NCBI GenBank assembly: GCA_031253705.1
Contig: JAIRVW010000446.1
Location: 1-6,083 of the forward strand
Source of the DNA: Brucellaceae bacterium
GTDB lineage: Bacteria > Pseudomonadota > Alphaproteobacteria > Rhizobiales > Rhizobiaceae
Direction: 5' to 3'
Length of the DNA stretch: 6,083 nt
Shown here one piece after another: positions 1 through 5,850 of this stretch; the first letter of the stretch is position 1; every line of letters starts with the position of its first letter. Both the position numbers and the translations under genes were made by a program. Under the pieces are notes generated by a model that searched no databases, was not told the DNA's origin, and saw only the letters and a program-made list of their open reading frames with translations.

Positions 1-498
1 CCTGCCCTGCTGATGCTGGATGTGCCGTTGCTGGTCTCGCATATGTTCGTGTTCTATTTCGGGATCATGGCGGATCTGACACCACCGGTAGCGCTGGCTG
101 CATTTGCTGCCGCACCGATTGCGAAAGAGTCCGGCATGAAAATCGGGATGCAGGCCGTACGTATTGCGGTTGCCGGTTTTGCTGTACCGTTTATGGCGGT
201 TTATGCACCTGTCATCATGTTGCAGGATGGCGGCCCGCTGGCAGCAAGCATGGGTTTCTGGCCTGCGGTGGTCTATATGATCGGTAAAGCGCTGCTCAGC
301 ATTGTGATGTGGGGTGCAGCAGCTATCGGCTACCTTCGCGGACATCTCAAAATCTGGGAACGCGTCTGGGCATTTGCTGCGGCTGCACTGATGCTGGCAA
401 CTTATCCGCTCAGCGATGAGATCGGCTTTGCGGCCTGTGTCGCCTTCCTGCTGTGGCACTGGTGGAATACCAGAGAGCCGCAACTGAAAGCAGCCTGA
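1..498 (+). CDS. TRAP transporter permease, TAXI-type fused subunit, C-terminal part (partial)
   Basis: The reading frame is open from the first base and ends at TGA 496-498, so the start lies upstream and only the last 165 residues are visible. The sequence is strongly hydrophobic, with about four to five membrane segments separated by short loops. The stretch SHMFVFYFGIMADLTPPVAL is typical of the large membrane subunit (DctM-like) of TRAP transporters, especially the long fused permeases that work with TAXI-type periplasmic binding proteins. Such permeases import organic solutes using an ion gradient; the substrate cannot be told from this end. The stop overlaps the ATG of the next gene (ATGA), which suggests translational coupling. 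A following DUF1850 gene supports the TAXI assignment, because the two are commonly neighbours. Family call secure, substrate unknown. Confidence 0.9.
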   Translation, partial: PALLMLDVPLLVSHMFVFYFGIMADLTPPVALAAFAAAPIAKESGMKIGMQAVRIAVAGFAVPFMAVYAPVIMLQDGGPLAASMGFWPAVVYMIGKALLSIVMWGAAAIGYLRGHLKIWERVWAFAAAALMLATYPLSDEIGFAACVAFLLWHWWNTREPQLKAA

Positions 499-857
499 TG
501 GCACTTTGTGCGCTATCCGCAGCCGGTGTGCTGCGGATAGCAACCACATCCTTCATGCTGCAGTGGACACATAGTGTCGAGAAAATACCGTGGCAGGAAG
601 ACTGGCAGATAACACCGGCAGGCTTTGTGCTCACCGAAGCTCGCATACAGGGCTCCGGTGCCGGTATGGAGCCGCCGGAGGATGCGGTTCTGCGGGACGG
701 CTGGTATCATTATGTACCAAAAATCCCGCCACGCAGAGAAATTACTCTGGCTGCATCGGGTGAAACGGTGAGTGGCTGGAAACTCTGTGCCAATGGTGAA
801 TGCCATGAGCTGGGCACAACGGCAGAACAACCAATCACAATCAGTCAGTGCAAATAA
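498..857 (+). CDS. DUF1850 domain-containing protein, TAXI-TRAP associated
   Basis: A protein of 119 residues. I chose ATG 498-500 because it overlaps the TGA of the upstream permease gene; the frame also runs upstream to 453, but that part lies inside the permease gene. Residues 1-18 are mildly hydrophobic and may be a weak signal or membrane-leading segment. The block WTHSVEKIPWQEDW (residues 23-36) is the hallmark I recognise for DUF1850. It is followed by a glycine/acidic block GSGAGMEPPEDAVL (52-65), GWYHYVP (68-74) and WKLCANGECHEL (94-105). Cysteines at 97 and 102 could pair if the protein is exported. The family has no established biochemical function; its regular position after TAXI-TRAP permease genes suggests a role in assembly or function of that transporter (inference). 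A strong inverted repeat lies inside codons 5-15. A terminator begins directly after the stop codon. Confidence 0.85.
   Translation: MALCALSAAGVLRIATTSFMLQWTHSVEKIPWQEDWQITPAGFVLTEARIQGSGAGMEPPEDAVLRDGWYHYVPKIPPRREITLAASGETVSGWKLCANGECHELGTTAEQPITISQCK
512..541 (+). repeat. Perfect 11-bp inverted repeat inside the 5' end of the DUF1850 gene
   Basis: GCTATCCGCAG (512-522) and CTGCGGATAGC (531-541) are exact reverse complements around an 8-base loop. The structure begins 11 bases after the ATG of the DUF1850 gene and 13 bases after the permease stop codon. No T-run follows (AACCACATCC), so it does not look like an intrinsic terminator. In the mRNA it would form a stable hairpin just downstream of the coupled start site and could affect translation or mRNA processing (inference). 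Confidence 0.7.
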
Positions 858-893
858 AAAACGCCGGATACTCTGAAAAGTATCCGGCGTTTT
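858..893. terminator. Bidirectional intrinsic terminator between convergent operons
   Basis: AAAACGCCGGATACT (858-872) pairs perfectly with AGTATCCGGCGTTTT (879-893) around the loop CTGAAA. On the plus strand the stem runs into TTTTCTTTTAA and directly follows the DUF1850 stop codon. On the minus strand it ends in TTTTTTATTT and lies 18 bases beyond the stop of the M75 gene. It therefore can serve both the TRAP/DUF1850 operon and the efe operon. Confidence 0.95.
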
Positions 894-911
894 CTTTTAA
901 TAATTATCAGA

Positions 912-1730
912 TCAGTTCAGGCCGAGCTTGCCGCGCAGCGTGGAGAGGTCTTCTGCCAGCGTGTTCACAGCAATGGAAAGAACCTTACGGTCTGCTTCAG
1001 TCAGCTTGTCATAGCTCTGATAGCCGTCGCCTTCCTTGTATTTATCAAGGGTCTGCGAAACGGTATTGAAGTTCTCATCCACTTTCTTGGTGAACTCACC
1101 TTCTTTTTCTTCGATCAATGGGCGAACCAGATCGAAAATCTTGCGGGAACCGTCGAAATTACCTTTGAAATCCCAAAGATCGGTATGGCTGTAGCGGTCT
1201 TCTTCACCGGAGATTTTAGTGGCTGCGACTTCTTCCATCAGAACAGCTGCACCACCGACAACCTTTTCAGGCGGGAACGTCAGATCAGCAATACGCTTGT
1301 TCAGCTCGCTCACATCGGCCATCAGCTTGTCGGCAACCGGTGCCAGATCTTCAGTCGAGTTCTTTTCCCACAGGCCGTATTCAATACGGTGGAAACCGGT
1401 AAAGCCCGGATCCTGCTCTGCCTTTTCCCAGTCATCCGCACGGCTGTCGATTGATACGTCCAGATCGCTGAACAATTCAGCAATCGGCTCAATCGCTTCA
1501 TAGCTCAGGCGGGTTGAAGCAAACAGAGACTTTGCTTTTTCCACATCACCGGCTTTAACCGCATCGGTGAAGGTTTTGGTATCTTCTTCCAGCTTCTGCG
1601 CTTTTTCACTGACATAGATTTTATATTCTGCCAGCGGTTCAACGAGATCATAAGTGGTACCCTGCGCAAAAGCCTGAAATGACAGGCACGAGGCAAGAAC
1701 CGAGGCGGCAAGTAAAGATCCAAACTTCAT
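912..1730 (-). CDS. efeM: Stand-alone M75 (imelysin-like) periplasmic iron-binding protein, EfeO/EfeM-like
   Basis: A protein of 272 residues with a classical signal peptide (lysine at 2, hydrophobic core about 4-19, cleavage probably after AFA at 20-22). The mature part is a single M75 domain, about 28-272, without the N-terminal cupredoxin domain of full EfeO. The putative metal-binding motif HxxE is present as GFHRIE (H114, E117), with YSHTDLWDF at 180-188 and [10 protein letters not shown] at 153-162. M75-only proteins of ferrous-iron systems have been called EfeM, so that symbol is used tentatively. Likely role: soluble periplasmic iron binding for delivery to EfeU. The start is supported by AGGA (1742-1739) eight bases before ATG. 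The gene is last in the efeU-efeO-efeB operon, 85 bp after efeB, with a stem-loop in the gap. Its middle region closely resembles the M75 half of the EfeO encoded at 3133-4311. Confidence 0.88.
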   Translation of the reverse strand: MKFGSLLAASVLASCLSFQAFAQGTTYDLVEPLAEYKIYVSEKAQKLEEDTKTFTDAVKAGDVEKAKSLFASTRLSYEAIEPIAELFSDLDVSIDSRADDWEKAEQDPGFTGFHRIEYGLWEKNSTEDLAPVADKLMADVSELNKRIADLTFPPEKVVGGAAVLMEEVAATKISGEEDRYSHTDLWDFKGNFDGSRKIFDLVRPLIEEKEGEFTKKVDENFNTVSQTLDKYKEGDGYQSYDKLTEADRKVLSIAVNTLAEDLSTLRGKLGLN

Positions 1731-1768
1731 TACAGACGTCCTTTTGGTATGCTTTCAGTTTAAAGAAA

Positions 1769-1806
1769 CACTTGCCGGTCATCATTCCGGATGTCCGGCA
1801 AATGTG
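1769..1806 (-). other. Stem-loop in the efeB-efeM gap, possible attenuator or processing site
   Basis: TTGCCGG (1772-1778) pairs with CCGGCAA (1795-1801). Inside it, after a T/T mismatch, CATC (1780-1783) pairs with GATG (1790-1793), leaving a 6-base loop. CAC (1769-1771) and GTG (1804-1806) can extend the base past a two-base bulge. Read on the minus strand the stem is followed by AAGTGTTTCTTTAAAC, a broken T-rich stretch, so it could act as a leaky terminator or protect the upstream mRNA from 3' decay. It would tune the last gene relative to efeUOB (inference). I see no convincing separate promoter for the last gene in this gap. Confidence 0.6.
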
Positions 1807-1815
1807 TGAGAATTT

Positions 1816-3129
1816 TTAGGCCTTATTGGCGGGATGATTGCGGATGGCTTCCACCAGAGTGCGGCCGAGATAATCCTTTTCATTCACTGCGCCTGGCAGA
1901 ATGAAGAAATAACCACCGCCGACCGGTTTGATATATTCCTCCAGCGGTTCACCATCGAGTTTGCGCTGTACGGCAATAAAGCCCTGTTCCAGATCAGCCT
2001 GATAGCAGATAAACAGCAGCCCCTGATCCAGCTGACCGGATTTTGTAACGCCGTTGGAATAGTTGAACGGACGGCGCAGGATGAGATTTTTCTGTGCGGC
2101 ATGGCTGCGGTCATTAGCCAGACGGATATGCGCATCCATCGGCGTGACTTTGCCCTCAGGGTCTTTGCTGTAATCTGGAACCTGACTTTCTTTAGTGCCG
2201 TCCATCGGCGCACCGGAAAGTTTTTTGCGGCCGAAAATCTGCTCCTGCTCCTGCAGCGGCGTGCGATCCCAGCGCTCCACAAAATTACGAATAATACGCA
2301 CAGCCTGATAGGAGCCGTTTGCAGCCCATTCCGGTTCCTGATGGGCCTCACCCACCCAAATCAGCTTGTTCATCAGGCCTTTATCGCCGGAATCCGGATT
2401 GGCGGAACCGTCACGGAAACCAAGGAAATTGCGCGCGCTTTCAACTTCGCCATCCGGTGAAGGCGGGATAACCGGCACATTACCTTCCTGCTTCCAGCGC
2501 AGAAACACCAGATCAGACATGGTTTTGAGAATATCGCGCAAAGCGTGGATATTGGTGTCCGGCGTATTGGCACAGAATTGCAATGAAAGATCGCCGTGGC
2601 ACAAATCTGCCACCAGAGCATCATTCGGGAATTTGGTCATGCGCTGCAACAGCTTCGGCTTATGCGGCTGCAACCACGGATGATGCTCAAACAAGCTGTC
2701 ACCCAGACCCACAGTAATCGTCAGATTATCCGGCCGGATTTCAGGGCCGACAATACCGGAATCCGCAGGCGGTAATTTAGGGTCTAATTCAGGTGGCGTG
2801 CCGCCTTGTGAGAGAAAGGCAATGCGCTGTGTGAGCGTGCGGAACAGCCGTTCCAGATCATCCGGTGTTTTAACCAGCACATCAAATGAAGCGACCAGAC
2901 CATGGGCAGGACGGGCATTGGTAATACCCGACTGATGAATGCCGTAAAAAGGCTGACGCTGATGAAAACCATTGCTGCCGACCGGTGCATCCGTCACGTG
3001 ATGTTCCGCCGGAGCCGCCGCTGCCTGCGCATAGCCTGCAGTCATAGTGCTGCCCAATGCCAGCCCCAAGCCTTTCAGGACATTGCGGCGGTTGGCAGAG
3101 AGTTTGCGGTCGTCAGTCACTTTTTTCAT
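1816..3129 (-). CDS. efeB: EfeB, Tat-exported Dyp-type haem peroxidase (deferrochelatase family)
   Basis: A protein of 437 residues from ATG 3129-3127. The N-terminus carries a twin-arginine signal, SANRRNVLKG (R14, R15), then a hydrophobic stretch and an alanine-rich cleavage region near 33-40, so it should fold with haem in the cytoplasm and be exported by Tat. The Dyp peroxidase signature GFRDG is at 237-241, with catalytic Asp240. The probable proximal haem ligand is His334 (in MDAHIRLAN) and the distal arginine is in ILRRPFNY (R352 likely). From memory the E. coli EfeB residues are D235, H329 and R347, which gives a constant offset of five. GGGYFFILPGA (404-414) is a typical C-terminal block. 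Family role: periplasmic peroxidase of the EfeUOB system, linked to ferrous-iron uptake and, debated, iron release from haem. The gene follows efeO by three bases. Confidence 0.95.
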   Translation of the reverse strand: MKKVTDDRKLSANRRNVLKGLGLALGSTMTAGYAQAAAAPAEHHVTDAPVGSNGFHQRQPFYGIHQSGITNARPAHGLVASFDVLVKTPDDLERLFRTLTQRIAFLSQGGTPPELDPKLPPADSGIVGPEIRPDNLTITVGLGDSLFEHHPWLQPHKPKLLQRMTKFPNDALVADLCHGDLSLQFCANTPDTNIHALRDILKTMSDLVFLRWKQEGNVPVIPPSPDGEVESARNFLGFRDGSANPDSGDKGLMNKLIWVGEAHQEPEWAANGSYQAVRIIRNFVERWDRTPLQEQEQIFGRKKLSGAPMDGTKESQVPDYSKDPEGKVTPMDAHIRLANDRSHAAQKNLILRRPFNYSNGVTKSGQLDQGLLFICYQADLEQGFIAVQRKLDGEPLEEYIKPVGGGYFFILPGAVNEKDYLGRTLVEAIRNHPANKA

Positions 3130-3132
3130 CAC

Positions 3133-4311
3133 TTACTCCAGTCCGATTGCTGACATCAGTGCGGTTATTTTCTGGCTCAGTGTTTTGGTTTTATCGGCCA
3201 GTGTGCGGCGGGTTGCCTCATCAATTTCGGTATAAGTGCGTTCCGGATTGCTTGCCGCCAGAACGGTCAGTTGCTGACGCAAATCCTGCAAGGCGGACAG
3301 TGCTGCTTTGGTCTCGGTTTCAGCCGGTTTTTCACTCAAAGGCTGCAACAGGGTCAGAATTTTCTCTGCCCCGTCCAGACGCGCCTGCATATCGCGCAGG
3401 TCCAGATGCGAATAGGCATTGTCACCGGCAATCACTGTGCCTTCAGCCTGCTGACTGAGATAGGCTGCAACATTGCGCAGCAGCATATCCGGTGTCAGCT
3501 TTGCGGTTTTAAGGCGCTCTTTCAGCTCAGTCAGATCAGCGCTCAGCTGAGTGGCAACCGGCTCCAGATCTGCCGTGCTGTTCTTTTCCCACAGACCATA
3601 TTCAATACGATGGAAGCCGGTAAATGCCGGATCGTCTTCACGTTTTTCCAGATAGCTGGCCACAGGATCGATTTTGGATGCAAGATCAGAGAAACGGCTG
3701 GAAAGCACATCAGTGCGTTCATAAGCTTCACGCGTCTGCAAGAATGCACTGCGTGCAGCCTGCACATCACCGGCAGCCAGAGCGGCCTGTAAAGCCTCAG
3801 CTCCTTTAATCGCGGCATTGCTCTGCATCGCCAGAAACACTTTATATTCCGACAACATGCCGATAAAGGCGCGGATATCCGGCTTGGCAGCGGCAGAGGC
3901 TTCGGAATGTTCAGACGGTGTAACTGTCAGCTTGCCACGCGGATTGGAAAGCAAACCACAGGTAATCTCATATTCACCCGGCAATAATTGCGCGCGCAAA
4001 ACGGATTTCATACCGGGAATGATATTTTCCCGTTCTTCAACAACCATGACACCGTCGAGAATTTCCCATTCGACAGTGCGGTCGGAACGGTTATGAATTT
4101 CAAAACTGTGATGACCGGATGGCAAAGTCAGATCCATCGGATCACAGGCTTTTGCGCCGACTTCAATCCGGATCAGCTTGTCATCATTGCTCTGATGTTT
4201 GTTCACTGTCGCATAGTAAAACAGACCGCCGGCAGCCACTGCGAGAACGGCAGAACCGGCAACAGCCAGTTTCATCAGGCCTGATGAAGGGGTGGATGGA
4301 TTATCACTCAT
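3133..4311 (-). CDS. efeO: EfeO, cupredoxin plus M75 iron-binding protein with N-terminal membrane anchor
   Basis: A protein of 392 residues from the second of two adjacent ATG codons; AAGAGG (4322-4317) lies five bases from ATG 4311 and only two from ATG 4314. A hydrophobic segment at about 12-34 lacks an obvious signal-peptidase site (it ends GGLFYYATV and continues to KHQSNDD), so the protein may stay anchored with its domains in the periplasm. The cupredoxin domain is about 45-132, with conserved blocks GAKACDPM (C56), EERENIIPG and CGLLSNPRGKL (C118), matching E. coli EfeO. The M75 domain is about 148-392, with [10 protein letters not shown] at 232-241 (H234, E237) and YSHLDL at 300-305. 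Family role: binds periplasmic iron, perhaps with metal-assisted redox at the cupredoxin site, and hands it to EfeU. It starts nine bases after the efeU stop. Confidence 0.93.
   Translation of the reverse strand: MSDNPSTPSSGLMKLAVAGSAVLAVAAGGLFYYATVNKHQSNDDKLIRIEVGAKACDPMDLTLPSGHHSFEIHNRSDRTVEWEILDGVMVVEERENIIPGMKSVLRAQLLPGEYEITCGLLSNPRGKLTVTPSEHSEASAAAKPDIRAFIGMLSEYKVFLAMQSNAAIKGAEALQAALAAGDVQAARSAFLQTREAYERTDVLSSRFSDLASKIDPVASYLEKREDDPAFTGFHRIEYGLWEKNSTADLEPVATQLSADLTELKERLKTAKLTPDMLLRNVAAYLSQQAEGTVIAGDNAYSHLDLRDMQARLDGAEKILTLLQPLSEKPAETETKAALSALQDLRQQLTVLAASNPERTYTEIDEATRRTLADKTKTLSQKITALMSAIGLE
3136..3139 (-). promoter_or_regulatory. Ribosome binding site deciding the efeB start
   Basis: GGAG on the minus strand lies six bases before ATG 3129-3127 and only three bases before an in-frame GTG at 3132-3130. 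The spacing favours the ATG. The site lies inside the last codons of efeO, as expected for translational coupling. Confidence 0.65.
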
Positions 4312-4320
4312 CATAGCCTC

Positions 4321-5142
4321 TTAAGCAGCAGCGGTTTTTTGTGCAGGAACCGGCCGCAGATAAATGGCCAGAGCAACAAACAGAAAGACGAAATAGGCGA
4401 TCACTTCACCAAGAGCCGGTGTTTCATGATAGCCGAGCAAACCGGACAGCAAGGTGCCCAGCGGTGAAGACAGCGGTAATGCATGGCTCAGATCCCATGC
4501 CGGTGTCTGCAGATAATTCCAGATACCGGCCTCATGCAGATTGCGCAGAGAACCGGACAGCAGACCTGCAGCCACGAAAATGATCAGAATACCGGTGCAG
4601 CGGAAGAACAGGCGCAGATTGAGACGCAAACCGCCATGATAAATCAGCACGCCGAGAACGGCGGAAACGGCCAGCCCTAAAAATGCACCGAGCGGCGCGG
4701 CATAGCCTTCGCTCTGCTGGAAAATCGCCAGCAGAAAGAACACGGATTCCAGTCCTTCACGGGCAACCGAGAAAAATACCATGCCGATCAGCGCCCATGT
4801 GGCAGACTTGGCTGCAAAGGCATGTTCAACGGAATGCTGCAATTCATCCTTCAGGGAGCGCGCAGCTTTCTTCATCCATAGTACCATGGACATCAGCACG
4901 ATAACGGCAATGAAACCGACAACGGCCTCAAACAGCTCCTGCACTTTTTGCGGAAATTCCGCGCTGATAATCTGCAAGGCAGCACCAGCCAGAAAAGACA
5001 GCGCAATCGCCAGAAAAATCCCGATCCAGACAGCGGGCATATAGGACGAGCGTCCGGTCTTGTTCAGATAGGAAGCAATAATGCTGGTGAGAAGCGCGGC
5101 TTCAAGCCCTTCGCGCAGCATGATCAGAAACGGTGCCAACAT
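4321..5142 (-). CDS. efeU: EfeU, FTR1-family inner-membrane iron permease
   Basis: A protein of 273 residues, close to E. coli EfeU in length, and very similar to it as far as I can recall. About seven membrane segments are visible, at roughly 3-24, 36-59, 69-90, 114-140, 149-169, 180-198 and 244-263. Both FTR1 iron-passage motifs of the REGLE type are present: LREGLEAALL with REGLE at 10-14, and AREGLESVFF with REGLE at 128-132. EFPQKVQELFE (62-72) is another typical block. The protein carries iron across the inner membrane after handling by EfeO and EfeB. A weak Shine-Dalgarno, GAGAG, lies seven bases before the ATG, and MLAPFLIMLREGLE agrees with the usual start of the family. First gene of the operon; a long AT-rich leader lies upstream. 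Confidence 0.96.
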   Translation of the reverse strand: MLAPFLIMLREGLEAALLTSIIASYLNKTGRSSYMPAVWIGIFLAIALSFLAGAALQIISAEFPQKVQELFEAVVGFIAVIVLMSMVLWMKKAARSLKDELQHSVEHAFAAKSATWALIGMVFFSVAREGLESVFFLLAIFQQSEGYAAPLGAFLGLAVSAVLGVLIYHGGLRLNLRLFFRCTGILIIFVAAGLLSGSLRNLHEAGIWNYLQTPAWDLSHALPLSSPLGTLLSGLLGYHETPALGEVIAYFVFLFVALAIYLRPVPAQKTAAA

Positions 5143-5355
5143 CGGCGTGCTCTCAGTGTCGTTTAAACAGGTTCAGGCATGGTAGCCTGTGCAACAATGA
5201 AAATGCCCGGGCCGGAACGATCACTAAGTCAGCAAAAGCAGAGGTCTAAGCAAAGACAGGTAAAGATGTGAATTAAAGTCACCTTTTACACGAGAGCGTT
5301 ATTTCCGGCAATGCAAAAACGCTGTGCCGAATTGATTTTCCGACAAGTGCTGTAC

Positions 5356-5370
5356 AGGAAGAAAATTCCT
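5356..5370. promoter_or_regulatory. Inverted repeat, possible operator in the efe promoter region
   Basis: AGGAA (5356-5360) and TTCCT (5366-5370) are exact reverse complements around GAAAA. The repeat lies just downstream of the candidate -10 box on the minus strand, where a repressor site would overlap the transcription start. The GAA/TTC half sites loosely recall Irr-type sites but do not match the ICE consensus well. Suggestive only. Confidence 0.25.
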
Positions 5371-5376
5371 TATCTT

Positions 5377-5404
5377 GTTATAAAACATGAATAAAATGCG
5401 ACAA
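5377..5404 (-). promoter_or_regulatory. Candidate sigma-70 promoter for the efe operon
   Basis: On the minus strand TTGTCG (5404-5399) and TATAAC (5382-5377) are separated by 16 bases, a fair match to the -35 and -10 boxes. Transcription would begin near 5370, giving a leader of about 228 bases before efeU. Other weaker boxes exist nearer the gene, so the position is uncertain. Confidence 0.35.
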
Positions 5405-5477
5405 TAATACTAAATGCTATAGGTTTCGTGCCGGACTATACCGCCCAGCAGAATTCAAAACCGGATTGCCAAATTAA

Positions 5478-5510
5478 AAAGCCTGCACCGGAATCACCGG
5501 TGCAGGCTTT
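5478..5510 (-). terminator. Intrinsic terminator of the zf-TFIIB gene
   Basis: AAAGCCTGCACCGG (5478-5491) pairs perfectly with CCGGTGCAGGCTTT (5497-5510) around the loop AATCA. Read on the minus strand, the GC-rich stem is followed by TTTTTAATTT. It lies 22 bases past the stop of the zinc-ribbon gene and separates that gene from the efe promoter region. Confidence 0.9.
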
Positions 5511-5532
5511 AATATGCAGAAGGCTAACGCCG

Positions 5533-5820
5533 TCAGAAATCGAACAATTCACCCAGCAGCGATTTCTTTTTACGGTAAGGCTGGCCGTGTTTATAATCAT
5601 CATGTCCGCGGCGGTCATAATCGCGGTCACGGTCATGCTTGTCGGCGCGATAATCATCCTGTGGCGCAGCGCGTACCGGTTCTGCAGGCGCGGAACGCTC
5701 AATAATCTTGTCCAGCTCACCGCGATCCAGCCAGATACCCCGGCATTTCGGGCAATAGTCGATTTCAATTCCCTGCCGGTCGGTCATGACAAGCTCGGTA
5801 TTATCGATAGGGCATAGCAT
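5533..5820 (-). CDS. zf-TFIIB zinc-ribbon domain protein
   Basis: A protein of 95 residues from ATG 5820-5818, with a strong AGGAGGA (5837-5831) ten bases upstream. An alternative TTG start at 5856 would lie upstream of this ribosome binding site and is rejected. The N-terminal zinc ribbon shows CPID (3-6), YCPKC (22-26) and RGIWLDRGELDKI (27-39), the signature of the zf-TFIIB family. The first knuckle is C-x-x-D rather than C-x-x-C, which I recall as common in short bacterial members. Residues 55-78 are low-complexity and rich in Asp, Arg, Tyr and His. The protein ends in a basic patch (RKKK, 83-86) and the hydrophobic tail LLGELFDF. No established function; metal or nucleic-acid binding is inferred from the fold only. 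A single-gene unit with its own terminator. Confidence 0.88.
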   Translation of the reverse strand: MLCPIDNTELVMTDRQGIEIDYCPKCRGIWLDRGELDKIIERSAPAEPVRAAPQDDYRADKHDRDRDYDRRGHDDYKHGQPYRKKKSLLGELFDF

Positions 5821-5830
5821 TATTGAAAAG

Positions 5831-5849
5831 TCCTCCTGATTGGTCAGGA
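5831..5849 (-). promoter_or_regulatory. Hairpin overlapping the Shine-Dalgarno of the zf-TFIIB gene
   Basis: On the minus strand TCCTGA (5849-5844) pairs with TCAGGA (5839-5834) around the tetraloop CCAA. The 3' arm overlaps the AGGAGGA ribosome binding site (5837-5831), so the closed stem would hide part of it. A shifted pairing, GTCCT (5850-5846) with AGGAC (5834-5830), would cover the other half. Whether it regulates translation is unknown. Confidence 0.5.
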
Positions 5850-5850
5850 C

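Larger units (their letters stand above)
5143..5477 (-). promoter_or_regulatory. efe operon leader and upstream region, no gene
   Basis: About 335 bases between the efeU start and the terminator of the next gene upstream. It is more AT-rich than the genes, most clearly at 5341-5425. It holds a promoter candidate (5377-5404), two small inverted repeats (5356-5370 and 5268-5282), a 5-bp hairpin CAGGC/GCCTG (5174-5189) and an 8-base palindrome GTTTAAAC (5161-5168). No open frame with a ribosome binding site is visible. I did not find a clear Fur, Irr (ICE) or RirA (IRO) box, although iron control would be expected for this operon. Confidence 0.6.

Noticed and set aside
498..912. Possible gene decay or frameshift at the TRAP/DUF1850 junction, where frames overlap
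   Set aside because: The ATGA overlap and the intact DUF1850 signature show normal coupled genes rather than a broken fusion.
1834..2460. A 208-codon plus-strand open frame
   Set aside because: It is entirely antisense to efeB, which carries Tat and Dyp peroxidase signatures; its composition is that of a mirrored coding frame.
3271..3792. A 173-codon plus-strand open frame
   Set aside because: It is antisense to the M75 part of efeO, with no ribosome binding site and no recognisable family.
5161..5168. 8-base palindrome GTTTAAAC upstream of efeU
   Set aside because: Isolated and short, with no partner repeats; a chance occurrence is likely.
5299..5388. A 29-codon minus-strand frame in the efe leader (begins MFYNKIRNF), considered as a leader peptide
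   Set aside because: It has no Shine-Dalgarno, its start overlaps the candidate -10 box, and it has no codon run suggesting attenuation.
5428..5817. A 129-codon plus-strand open frame with a hydrophobic stretch
   Set aside because: It lies antisense to the zinc-ribbon gene and its terminator, has no ribosome binding site and contains the terminator stem near its start. The minus-strand protein is a clear family member.
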